A stretch of DNA of 5,263 nucleotides, taken from positions 1 to 5,263 of the forward strand of contig JBMNTP010000047.1 in the NCBI GenBank assembly GCA_050945795.1, read 5' to 3'. The stretch is from JBMNTP01 sp050945795 (lineage in GTDB: Bacteria; Bacillota; Clostridia; Christensenellales; MGBC116941). The notes below the pieces were generated by a model that searched no databases, was not told the origin of the DNA, and was given only the letters and a program-made list of their open reading frames with translations. The position numbers were made by a program, and so were the translations under genes. The stretch's first letter is position 1, and every line of letters begins with the position of its first letter. Shown here in pieces: positions 1-5,263 of this stretch.

Positions 1-82
1 GGTATACCTCGATTTGTGGGTTAAGGTTAAAAAGGACTGGAGAAACAGCAATATAATGCTTAGGGAGCTGGGATATGAATAA
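1..82 (+). CDS. era: GTPase Era, C-terminal end (5' truncated by window)
   Basis: Reading from base 2 gives 26 codons and a TAA stop at 80-82; base 1 belongs to the preceding codon. The peptide contains VYLDLWVKVKKDWR and ends LRELGYE. This is the characteristic last strand and tail of the KH RNA-binding domain of Era, the GTPase that binds 16S rRNA near its 3' end and assists 30S subunit maturation. The GTPase domain lies upstream of the window and cannot be checked. The recO start follows 15 bp later, which matches the common Firmicutes order era-recO and supports both calls. Only the tail is visible, so the identity rests on this short but distinctive motif plus context. Confidence 0.87.
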   Translation, partial: VYLDLWVKVKKDWRNSNIMLRELGYE

Positions 83-97
83 GCTGCGGGGCTTTAT

Positions 98-856
98 ATG
101 CGGGAAATAAGAACGCTTGCCGTCGTTACGCGCTATGCTAATTATAGGGACAATGATCGCATGTTAACGCTTTTCTCGCGCGAACATGGGCGGATGCAGG
201 CTGCCATACGCGGATGCAGAAAGCCGGGCAGCCGGCTTATGGCGGCGTCACAGCTGTTTTGCTGCGGAGAGTACATGCTGGCTAAATCGAAGGGGCGGCT
301 TAGCGTTAGAGGCTGCGATATAAAGGACAGTTTTTCTTATATCGCCGATGATATACATGCCTTTGGAGCCGCGTCGCTTATGGCGGGGGCGTGTGAGGAG
401 GCGGCCAATGAAGGCGAGGGCAACCCGCGCCTTTTTTCACTTCTTGTAAACTGCCTAAACGCGCTAAATAAAAAGCTGGCGAACCCGCTTGACCTTACCG
501 TTTCGTTTCTTATAAAGCTTAGCGACATATCGGGGTATCGGCCTTTTCTTGAAGGCTGCGCCGTATGCGGAGCGGAGCAAGGCTGCCGATACTTTCTTCC
601 GGCAGCGGGCGGATTGGTATGCGATAGCTGCTATAAAACCGAAAAAGGATGCAGCGCTATATCGGCTAAAGCTATAGAGGCGATGGAACTGGCGCTCGTA
701 ACAAAAAATTCTTTGCTCCACCATGTTTCGTATGAAAAAACTGTAGCAAAGGAGCTGTGGCGGCTTATGGAGGAATATGTGGGCTTTAGCTTTGACAAAA
801 GGCTGAGGGCTTCAGGATTTCTCAAACGCACGGCGTTTTTCACCGGTAATCCATAA
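98..856 (+). CDS. recO: DNA repair protein RecO
   Basis: Recombination mediator of the RecFOR pathway. It works with RecR to load RecA onto SSB-coated single-stranded DNA and to anneal strands, in the cytoplasm at gaps and stalled forks. The 252 aa match the usual length of about 250. Residues 1 to about 78 form the N-terminal OB-fold, with family features in DRMLTLFSREHGRM and the basic IRGCRKPGSRL stretch (about 37-47). A helical domain follows. GYRPFLEGCAVCG leads into a CxxC...CxxC zinc-finger motif (C154, C157, C175, C178), and the C-terminus ends with FSFDKRLRASGFLK. The start is forced: era's TAA at 80-82 is in the same frame, and no ATG, GTG or TTG lies between it and the ATG at 98. 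The ribosome binding site is poor (only GGGG at 88-91), so translation may be coupled to era. No terminator is evident after the gene. Confidence 0.96.
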   Translation: MREIRTLAVVTRYANYRDNDRMLTLFSREHGRMQAAIRGCRKPGSRLMAASQLFCCGEYMLAKSKGRLSVRGCDIKDSFSYIADDIHAFGAASLMAGACEEAANEGEGNPRLFSLLVNCLNALNKKLANPLDLTVSFLIKLSDISGYRPFLEGCAVCGAEQGCRYFLPAAGGLVCDSCYKTEKGCSAISAKAIEAMELALVTKNSLLHHVSYEKTVAKELWRLMEEYVGFSFDKRLRASGFLKRTAFFTGNP

Positions 857-860
857 TTGT

Positions 861-890
861 GTAAAGTACTTGCATAAACAGGTAAAGTAC
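861..890 (+). repeat. Direct repeat GTAAAGTAC, 21-bp period, across the ppdK promoter
   Basis: The 9-mer GTAAAGTAC occurs exactly at 861-869 and 882-890, a start-to-start distance of 21 bp or about two helical turns. The first copy abuts the proposed -35 hexamer and the second lies within the -35/-10 spacer. Each copy has GTA/TAC ends and so has partial dyad symmetry. In addition, GTACTT (866-871) and AAGTAC (885-890) form a perfect 6-bp inverted repeat. Same-face spacing over a promoter is what a dimeric or cooperatively bound repressor site would look like, but no regulator is known here. The repeat is directly visible; the operator role is inference and chance is possible. Confidence 0.45.
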
Positions 891-898
891 AGTAGAAT
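870..898 (+). promoter_or_regulatory. Putative sigma-A promoter for ppdK
   Basis: A -35-like TTGCAT (870-875) and a -10-like TAGAAT (893-898) are separated by exactly 17 bp. The -10 matches the TATAAT consensus at 5 of 6 positions and the -35 matches TTGACA at 3 of 6. The pair lies just after the recO stop, in the only sizeable gap before ppdK. Transcription would start near 905 and leave a leader of roughly 78 nt. The spacer contains one copy of the GTAAAGTAC repeat, so regulation at this site is possible. The weak -35 keeps confidence moderate. Confidence 0.55.
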
Positions 899-901
899 AA
901 T

Positions 902-920
902 CGGGGAGGAAAACGTCCCG
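902..920 (+). other. Small leader hairpin upstream of ppdK
   Basis: CGGGG (902-906) can pair with TCCCG (916-920) through four Watson-Crick pairs and one G-U pair, around a 9-nt loop (907-915). It sits at the predicted 5' end of the ppdK transcript. There is no T-tract behind it, so it is not an intrinsic terminator. It could be a 5' stabilising stem or simply chance. The rest of the leader (921-968) shows no recognisable riboswitch or T-box and no upstream reading frame. Confidence 0.25.
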
Positions 921-968
921 CTCTTTCTCGGAGCCTAAATAAGATCTAATTTCTATTCGAATCAAAAT

Positions 969-974
969 AGGAGG
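969..974 (+). promoter_or_regulatory. Ribosome binding site of ppdK
   Basis: A perfect AGGAGG lies 8 nt before the ATG at 983. It is by far the strongest Shine-Dalgarno sequence in the window and fixes the ppdK start. It suggests high translation, as expected for a central metabolic enzyme. Confidence 0.88.
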
Positions 975-982
975 AATAATTT

Positions 983-3616
983 ATGTCCAAACAGTATGTA
1001 TACCTGTTTAGCGAAGGCAATGCCGGCATGAAAGATTTGCTGGGCGGCAAAGGCGCTAACCTTTCTGAAATGACCAACCTAGGGTTGCCGGTACCGCAGG
1101 GATTCACCATTTCCACAGAGGCGTGTACCCGCTATTACAAAGACGGAGAGGTAATAAGCGAGGACATTATAGCCGAGATAAAATCGGCGATGGGCAAGCT
1201 TGAACAGATATCCGGCAAAAAATTCGGGGATATCGAAAATCCTTTTCTTGTATCCGTTCGCTCCGGCGCAAGGGTTTCTATGCCCGGCATGATGGACACG
1301 ATTCTTAACCTTGGCCTCAACGATACCGCAGTTGAGGGGCTGGCTCGGCTGACCGGCAATGAAAGGTTCGCTTATGACAGCTATCGCAGGTTCATACAGA
1401 TGTTCTCCGATGTTGTTATGGAGATAGAAAAATGTAAATTTGACGCTATATTTGAAAGCGTTAAAGAGAGCGCGGGAGTGGAGCAGGATTCCGATCTTAG
1501 CGCAGAAGATCTTAAACTAGTCGTTAAAAAATATCAGGAGCTTTATATAAAAGAAAAGGGCGAGGAATTCCCTCAAGACGCTGAAAAGCAGCTGCTTGAG
1601 GCGGTTAAAGCCGTTTTCCGTTCCTGGGACAACCCAAGAGCCATTGTATATCGCCGCATGAACGATATTTCGGGAGACTGGGGCACGGCTGTAAACGTAC
1701 AGGCTATGGTTTTTGGAAACATGGGTGATGATTGTGGAACGGGCGTTGCCTTTACCCGCGACCCTTCAACAGGTCAGAAGCAGCTTTACGGCGAGTATCT
1801 TATGAACGCGCAGGGTGAGGACGTTGTCGCCGGCATACGCACTCCCAATCCTATATCCTCGCTTGAAGAAGTTATGCCGGAGATTTACAAGCAGTTTGTA
1901 GATACTGCGGATAAGCTTGAAAAGCATTACAAAGACATGCAGGACATGGAATTCACCATAGAGCGCGGCAAGCTTTATATGCTCCAGACAAGGAGCGGCA
2001 AGCGTACCGCCGCTGCCGCTATAAAAATAGCCGTTGATCTTGTTGAAGAAGGCATGATAACAAAAGAAGAAGCGCTTATGAGGGTAGACCCCAAGCAGCT
2101 CGACGCTTTGCTCCATCCCTCCTTTGACGTTGTAGCGCTTAAAAAGGCTAGGGTTATAGCCAAGGGCTTGCCGGCTTCGCCGGGCGCAGCCAGCGGCCAG
2201 ATATATTTCACCGCCGAAGAAGCTGTTGAGGCCAAGGAAAAGGGCCAAAAGGTTATACTTGTAAGGGCGGAGACATCGCCGGAGGATATCGAAGGCATGT
2301 ATGCAGCTGAAGGCATACTTACGCAGCGCGGCGGCATGACATCGCACGCCGCTGTTGTGGCGAGGGGCATGGGAACATGCTGTGTTGCCGGAAGCAGCGA
2401 CATAATTATAGATGAGAAAAAGGGCATTATGACAACTACCTGCGGAGACGTATACAACAGGGGAGATTTCCTCTCGCTTGACGGCTCGACAGGCAATGTA
2501 TACGGGGAAGCGGTATCGACCGTTGAGTCGGCTGTTACCGGAGATTTCGCTAAGCTTATGGAATGGGCGGACGAAGTGCGTACGCTTAAAGTAAGGACAA
2601 ACGCCGACACTCCCGCCGACGCTTTAAAGGCAATCGAGTTTGGAGCCGAGGGCATAGGCCTTTGCCGCACAGAGCATATGTTCTTTGAAGAAGCCAGAAT
2701 TCCGGCTATGCGCGAAATGATAGTGTCTAAGACTCTTGAGCAGCGCAAAGCTGCGCTCGCTAAAATTCTGCCGATGCAGAAGCAGGATTTCAAAGGCATA
2801 TACAAGGCTATGGCCGGCCGTCCTGTTACCATTCGTTTCCTCGATCCGCCGCTACACGAATTCCTGCCGACAAATGAGGCGGATATCGATAAGCTGGCCG
2901 GCGAGCTTGGCATAACGACGGATGAGCTTAAAGTGATTATAGATAACCTTCATGAGTTCAACCCCATGCTAGGGCATCGCGGTTGCCGCTTGACGGTTAC
3001 TTATCCCGAGATAGCCGAAATGCAGACGCGCGCCGTTATAGAAGCGGCGATTGAGGTAACTCAAGAAGACGGCATAACCATACTGCCCGAGATAATGATA
3101 CCTCTCGTTGGCGAGGTTAAAGAGCTGAAATATGTTAAGGACGTTGTTGTAAAGACGGCGGAACGGGTTATGGAAGAGAAGGGCATTACTATAAAGTACC
3201 TTGTCGGAACCATGATAGAAGTGCCGCGCGCTGCGCTTACAGCCGATGAAATCGCTACAGAAGCCGAGTTCTTCTCGTTTGGCACAAACGATCTTAGCCA
3301 AATGACTTTCGGTTTCTCACGTGACGATGCCGGCAAGTTCCTTGACGACTACTACGCGAAGAAGATATTCGAGTCTGATCCGTTCGCGAGGATTGACCAA
3401 AATGGCGTTGGCAAGCTGATGCACCTGGCTGTTGAGCTGGGCAAAAAGGCTCGCCCCGACATAAAGCTTGGCATATGCGGAGAGCATGGCGGAGATCCTT
3501 CCAGCGTTATATTCTGCCACAATGCCGGACTTGAGTATGTATCGTGCTCGCCGTTTAGGGTGCCGATAGCTAGGCTGGCGGCGGCGCAGGCTGTGATTAT
3601 GGAGAAGCGCAAGTAA
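983..3616 (+). CDS. ppdK: Pyruvate, phosphate dikinase (PPDK)
   Basis: Reversibly converts ATP, phosphate and pyruvate to AMP, PPi and PEP. In anaerobic Firmicutes it can serve glycolysis or PEP synthesis. At 877 aa it is essentially the length of the Clostridium symbiosum enzyme (about 874), with all three domains intact. The N-terminal ATP-grasp domain (1 to about 340) has GGKGANL (K23), SVRSGA (R93), DMEFTIE (D321, E323) and Q335. The swivelling phosphohistidine domain (about 390-510) has GGMTSHAAVVARGMG with catalytic H455. The C-terminal PEP/pyruvate TIM barrel (about 530-877) has LCRTEH (R562), TIRFLDPP (R618), GTMIEVPRA (E746), FGTNDLSQ (N769) and GICGEHGG with acid-base C832. T453, two residues before H455, is the residue phosphorylated by PPDK regulatory proteins in other organisms. 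The RBS is strong and a terminator follows 39 bp after the stop, so it is probably monocistronic. Confidence 0.99.
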   Translation: MSKQYVYLFSEGNAGMKDLLGGKGANLSEMTNLGLPVPQGFTISTEACTRYYKDGEVISEDIIAEIKSAMGKLEQISGKKFGDIENPFLVSVRSGARVSMPGMMDTILNLGLNDTAVEGLARLTGNERFAYDSYRRFIQMFSDVVMEIEKCKFDAIFESVKESAGVEQDSDLSAEDLKLVVKKYQELYIKEKGEEFPQDAEKQLLEAVKAVFRSWDNPRAIVYRRMNDISGDWGTAVNVQAMVFGNMGDDCGTGVAFTRDPSTGQKQLYGEYLMNAQGEDVVAGIRTPNPISSLEEVMPEIYKQFVDTADKLEKHYKDMQDMEFTIERGKLYMLQTRSGKRTAAAAIKIAVDLVEEGMITKEEALMRVDPKQLDALLHPSFDVVALKKARVIAKGLPASPGAASGQIYFTAEEAVEAKEKGQKVILVRAETSPEDIEGMYAAEGILTQRGGMTSHAAVVARGMGTCCVAGSSDIIIDEKKGIMTTTCGDVYNRGDFLSLDGSTGNVYGEAVSTVESAVTGDFAKLMEWADEVRTLKVRTNADTPADALKAIEFGAEGIGLCRTEHMFFEEARIPAMREMIVSKTLEQRKAALAKILPMQKQDFKGIYKAMAGRPVTIRFLDPPLHEFLPTNEADIDKLAGELGITTDELKVIIDNLHEFNPMLGHRGCRLTVTYPEIAEMQTRAVIEAAIEVTQEDGITILPEIMIPLVGEVKELKYVKDVVVKTAERVMEEKGITIKYLVGTMIEVPRAALTADEIATEAEFFSFGTNDLSQMTFGFSRDDAGKFLDDYYAKKIFESDPFARIDQNGVGKLMHLAVELGKKARPDIKLGICGEHGGDPSSVIFCHNAGLEYVSCSPFRVPIARLAAAQAVIMEKRK

Positions 3617-3654
3617 AAAGACAGGTTTATGCCTGGATAATATATAAGGCGTCA

Positions 3655-3686
3655 AACAAAAAAGTGGCGTAAGCCACTTTTTTGTT
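3655..3686 (+). terminator. Intrinsic (Rho-independent) terminator after ppdK
   Basis: A perfect 14-bp stem, 3655-3668 against 3673-3686, is closed by a GTAA (GNRA-type) tetraloop at 3669-3672. The GC core is GTGGC/GCCAC, flanked by an A6 tract on the 5' side and a T6 tract (3678-3683) on the 3' side. It begins 39 bp after the ppdK stop. The symmetric A and T tracts mean it could also stop transcription arriving on the opposite strand, but no opposing gene is seen. It separates ppdK from dgt-dnaG, which implies a separate promoter for dgt or read-through. Confidence 0.93.
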
Positions 3687-3738
3687 GCCGCCAAACCAAT
3701 TACGGCATTATTTTTGTAGGAATGAAGGAAACAGGGCT

Positions 3739-3770
3739 CTTCGCGTAGTATTATAAACCATATTGCGAAG
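3739..3770 (+). promoter_or_regulatory. Inverted repeat around a -10-like stretch upstream of dgt
   Basis: CTTCGC (3739-3744) and GCGAAG (3765-3770) form a perfect 6-bp inverted repeat with 20 bp between the arms. The intervening DNA contains TATTAT (3749-3754) overlapping TATAAA (3752-3757), either of which could be a -10 element for dgt. No convincing -35 sits 16-18 bp upstream (AGGAAA or AAACAG), so the promoter call is weak. The arrangement would suit an operator overlapping a promoter, or a leader hairpin just before the ribosome binding site. The repeat is seen; the function is inferred. Nothing else recognisable lies between the terminator and this element. Confidence 0.35.
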
Positions 3771-3773
3771 TTT

Positions 3774-3779
3774 AGAGGG
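3774..3779 (+). promoter_or_regulatory. Ribosome binding site of dgt
   Basis: AGAGGG, with a GAGG core at 3775-3778, lies 6 nt before the ATG at 3786. It is a moderate Shine-Dalgarno match that supports this start, as does the family-typical N-terminus. Confidence 0.65.
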
Positions 3780-3785
3780 TTTAAT

Positions 3786-4778
3786 ATGCGTGAGGAATAC
3801 GAACAGCTTGAAAGAAGAATACTCTCGCCCTATGCCGTTTTAAGCGCCAATACTTTGGGGCGGCAATATCCCATGGAAAAATGCGGCATGCGCACCGAGT
3901 TTCAGCGGGACAGGGATAGAATAATCCACTGTAAATCGTTTAGAAGGCTCAAGCATAAAACGCAGGTGTTTATAGCCCCGGAAGGCGATCATTATCGCAC
4001 CCGTCTTACGCATACTCTTGAAGTGGCGCAGATAGCAAGGACGGTGTCGCGCGCTTTAAGGCTTAATGAAGACCTAACAGAGGCGATAGCGCTTGGCCAT
4101 GATCTTGGTCATACTCCGTTCGGTCATGAAGGAGAGCGCGCGCTTAACAAGCTTTGCTCTTTCGGCTTTCACCATAACGAGCAGAGCCTTAGAGTGGTAG
4201 AAAAGCTTGAAGGCGGCAGTGGGCTTAATCTTACGGCGGAGGTGCGGGACGGCATATGCAACCACCGCAGCGCCAATACTCCATCTACGCTAGAGGGGCA
4301 TGTCGTAAGGCTGGCGGACAAGGTGGCGTATATTAATCATGATATAGACGATGCGCTAAGGGCGGGCATATTTAAAATAGAGCATTTGCCAAAAGACGCT
4401 ATTAGCCTGCTAGGCTTAACGCATGGGCAGCGCATAAATACAATGATATCGGACATTGTGCGTACAAGCTCCGGAAAGCCGGAAGTGAAAATGAGCGACG
4501 ACGTTGCCGAGGCTACGCAGCGGCTTAGAAAATATCTTTTTGATAATGTTTATAACGTAGGCTCAAAGGCCAAGGCGGAGGAAAAGAAGGCCGGAAAGCT
4601 TATAGGAGAGCTTTTTAGCTATTTTATGGACAAGCCGGAAGATATGGGGGAGGAGGCTTATTCAGGCGCCGAGAAATACGGGCTTGAACATGCCGTTTGC
4701 GATTATCTAGCCGGCATGACCGACCGCTTCGCTATAAGGACGTTTCAAGCCCTGTTTGTTCCAAAAGGTTGGCTGTGA
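3786..4778 (+). CDS. dgt: Deoxyguanosinetriphosphate triphosphohydrolase-like protein (HD-domain dNTPase)
   Basis: Member of the Dgt/SAMHD1-like HD family, which hydrolyses dNTPs to nucleosides and triphosphate and so tunes nucleotide pools; the exact substrate cannot be told from sequence. The 330 aa match the shorter Firmicutes Dgt-like class. The N-terminal region has LSPYAVLSANTLGR (about 13-26), then the family signature RDRDRIIHCKSFRRLKHKTQ (41-60). HD-domain metal ligands are visible: H76 in RLTHTLEV, H105-D106 in GHDLGHTPFGH (with H109 and H114 nearby) and D178 in LADKVAYINHDIDDA. FHHNEQS (128-134) is also typical. The C-terminus ends in the family-like YLAGMTDRFA (308-317). It lies downstream of the ppdK terminator and 37 bp before dnaG with no terminator between them. 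It therefore probably opens a dgt-dnaG operon, which links dNTP control with replication. No defect is seen. Confidence 0.95.
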   Translation: MREEYEQLERRILSPYAVLSANTLGRQYPMEKCGMRTEFQRDRDRIIHCKSFRRLKHKTQVFIAPEGDHYRTRLTHTLEVAQIARTVSRALRLNEDLTEAIALGHDLGHTPFGHEGERALNKLCSFGFHHNEQSLRVVEKLEGGSGLNLTAEVRDGICNHRSANTPSTLEGHVVRLADKVAYINHDIDDALRAGIFKIEHLPKDAISLLGLTHGQRINTMISDIVRTSSGKPEVKMSDDVAEATQRLRKYLFDNVYNVGSKAKAEEKKAGKLIGELFSYFMDKPEDMGEEAYSGAEKYGLEHAVCDYLAGMTDRFAIRTFQALFVPKGWL

Positions 4779-4803
4779 GCCGCTTATTTAGCGGCAAAGC
4801 GGC
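4779..4803 (+). other. GC-rich hairpin with two alternative 3' arms between dgt and dnaG
   Basis: Immediately after the dgt TGA, GCCGCT (4779-4784) pairs perfectly with AGCGGC (4790-4795) around a 5-nt loop. A second identical AGCGGC lies at 4798-4803, as part of a near-tandem 8-bp repeat (4790-4797 and 4798-4805), and could pair with the same 5' arm. No T-run follows, so it is not an intrinsic terminator. The second arm abuts the dnaG ribosome binding site. Possible roles are tuning dnaG translation or an RNA processing point. The pairing is directly visible; any function is inferred. Confidence 0.4.
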
Positions 4804-4810
4804 GGAAAGG
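4804..4810 (+). promoter_or_regulatory. Ribosome binding site of dnaG
   Basis: GGAAAGG lies 5 nt before the ATG at 4816. It is purine-rich but only a partial match to AGGAGG. It directly follows the second AGCGGC arm of the intergenic hairpin, so accessibility could depend on that structure. Confidence 0.5.
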
Positions 4811-4815
4811 TTGAT

Positions 4816-5263
4816 ATGGCTGGTTTTTTCCCTCCCGAGTGGTTGGAGGAATTAAGATATAAAAACGATATAGTAGAAATAGTTTCGCAATACGTTACGC
4901 TTAAGCCTAAGGGCAAAAAGCACTGGGGGCTTTGCCCTTTTCATGGCGAAAAAACGCCGTCTTTTAGCGTAGACGCCGAAAAGCAGTTTTATTATTGCTT
5001 TGGCTGTCATGCCGGCGGGGATGTAGTGCATTTTGTAATGGGCATGGAAAAGCTGACATTCCCGGAAACTATAGAGCTTATGGCGCAAAGAAGCGGCATG
5101 GATCTGCCGGAGCGGCGGGGGGATGCCGGAGCGTCTAAAAGGGCGGCGAAAGAGCGCGAGCAGCTTTATGCCCTTAATCGTGATGCAGCGCTATACTTTA
5201 TATCGGAGCTGTCAAAAAGCGAGTTTGCTATGAAATTTATCGCCGAGCGCGGCATTGATAAGG
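4816..5263 (+). CDS. dnaG: DNA primase DnaG, N-terminal part (3' truncated by window)
   Basis: Synthesises RNA primers on the lagging strand and at origins, recruited by the replicative helicase. The visible 149 codons are open to the window end with no stop. They begin MAGFFPPEWLEEL and continue with NDIVEIVSQYVTLKPKGKKHWG, the standard start of bacterial primase. The CHC2 zinc-binding domain is complete: C40 and H43 in GLCPFHGEKTPSFSV, C61 and C64 in FYYCFGCHAGGDVVHF. After it come the helix ETIELMAQRSGMDLPE and a linker into the RNA polymerase domain (LYALNRDAALYFISEL, then FIAERGID). The TOPRIM catalytic core and helicase-binding domain lie beyond the window. The gene is downstream of dgt by 37 bp and is probably co-transcribed with it. 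In Firmicutes the major sigma factor gene usually follows dnaG, but that cannot be seen here. Confidence 0.97.
   Translation, partial: MAGFFPPEWLEELRYKNDIVEIVSQYVTLKPKGKKHWGLCPFHGEKTPSFSVDAEKQFYYCFGCHAGGDVVHFVMGMEKLTFPETIELMAQRSGMDLPERRGDAGASKRAAKEREQLYALNRDAALYFISELSKSEFAMKFIAERGIDK

Noticed and set aside
942..962. AGATCT (942-947) and ATTCGAAT (955-962) palindromes in the ppdK leader
   Set aside because: Both are short, AT-rich and unpaired with any other signal. They are expected by chance in such sequence.
903..968. SD-like GGGGAGG in the ppdK leader as the start signal of a leader peptide
   Set aside because: No ATG, GTG or TTG lies at a suitable distance behind it, and TAA stops follow soon after.
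857..982. Riboswitch or T-box in the ppdK leader
   Set aside because: The predicted leader is only about 78 nt, with one weak 5-bp stem. I see no conserved aptamer or T-box motif and no terminator/antiterminator pair.
1766..2347. Minus-strand open frame (193 codons) inside ppdK
   Set aside because: It overlaps both the conserved ppdK coding sequence and the other antisense frame. It has no domain resemblance and is explained as a shadow of the sense codons.
1975..2913. Long minus-strand open frame (312 codons) inside ppdK
   Set aside because: It is fully antisense to a strongly conserved PPDK. Its translation is rich in Ser, Ala and Pro with no recognisable family, which is typical of a codon-bias shadow. 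No convincing ribosome binding site or promoter was seen.
3622..3635. CAGG/CCTG mini-hairpin just after the ppdK stop
   Set aside because: It is only a 4-bp stem without a T-tract. The strong terminator 20 bp further on accounts for transcript ending.
3317..3694. Minus-strand open frame (125 codons) beginning at the terminator
   Set aside because: Its first codons lie at and just below the ppdK terminator, and the remainder is antisense to the invariant PPDK C-terminus. No family resemblance was seen.
4852..5088. Minus-strand 78-codon frame inside the start of dnaG
   Set aside because: The plus-strand frame has a complete CHC2 zinc finger and the standard primase N-terminus, so the antisense frame is a shadow.
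1..5263. Mobile element, CRISPR array, defence system or other novel multi-gene system
   Set aside because: All coding capacity is taken up by five intact or edge-truncated core genes on one strand in a conserved-type order. No transposase, integrase, spaced repeats or orphan genes are present.

Overview
The window is a compact run of five same-strand housekeeping genes from the Clostridia side of the Firmicutes. The order is era (3' end only) - recO - ppdK - dgt - dnaG (5' end only). The assignment rests on three things: strong AGGAGG-type ribosome binding sites, a pyruvate phosphate dikinase very close to the well-studied Clostridium symbiosum enzyme as I recall it, and the era-reco ... dnaG neighbourhood typical of Firmicutes. 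By eye the base composition is moderate, with frequent ATA, AGG and CTT codons. That fits a mid-GC gut or anaerobic clostridial lineage, but I cannot name a genus.

Layout. Bases 1-82 are the C-terminal end of the Era GTPase. After 15 bp comes recO (98-856), so the two are almost certainly co-transcribed. A 126-bp gap (857-982) then carries a plausible sigma-A promoter with a 21-bp-spaced direct repeat across it, a short leader and a textbook Shine-Dalgarno sequence. ppdK (983-3616) follows and ends at a very clear intrinsic terminator (3655-3686). The rest of the 169-bp gap up to 3785 has an inverted repeat around an AT-rich, -10-like stretch just before dgt (3786-4778). dgt and dnaG (from 4816) are 37 bp apart. 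That gap has no terminator but does hold a small GC-rich hairpin with two alternative 3' arms next to the dnaG ribosome binding site.

How the genes fit together. Era (ribosome small-subunit assembly) and RecO (recombinational repair) end one transcription unit. PPDK (interconversion of pyruvate and PEP with ATP/AMP/PPi) appears to be its own unit, bounded by a promoter and a terminator. Dgt-like dNTP triphosphohydrolase (nucleotide pool control) and DnaG primase (replication priming) look like the start of a replication-related operon; in Firmicutes dnaG is commonly followed by the major sigma factor gene, which would lie beyond the window. In Bacillus subtilis the space between recO and dnaG is filled by glyQ-glyS-ccpN-yqfL and others, whereas here it holds ppdK and dgt.

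I found no mobile element, CRISPR array, tRNA, rRNA or undescribed multi-gene system. All five proteins look intact for their families where visible. The points worth a second look are small regulatory-scale patterns in the three intergenic gaps and the gene order.
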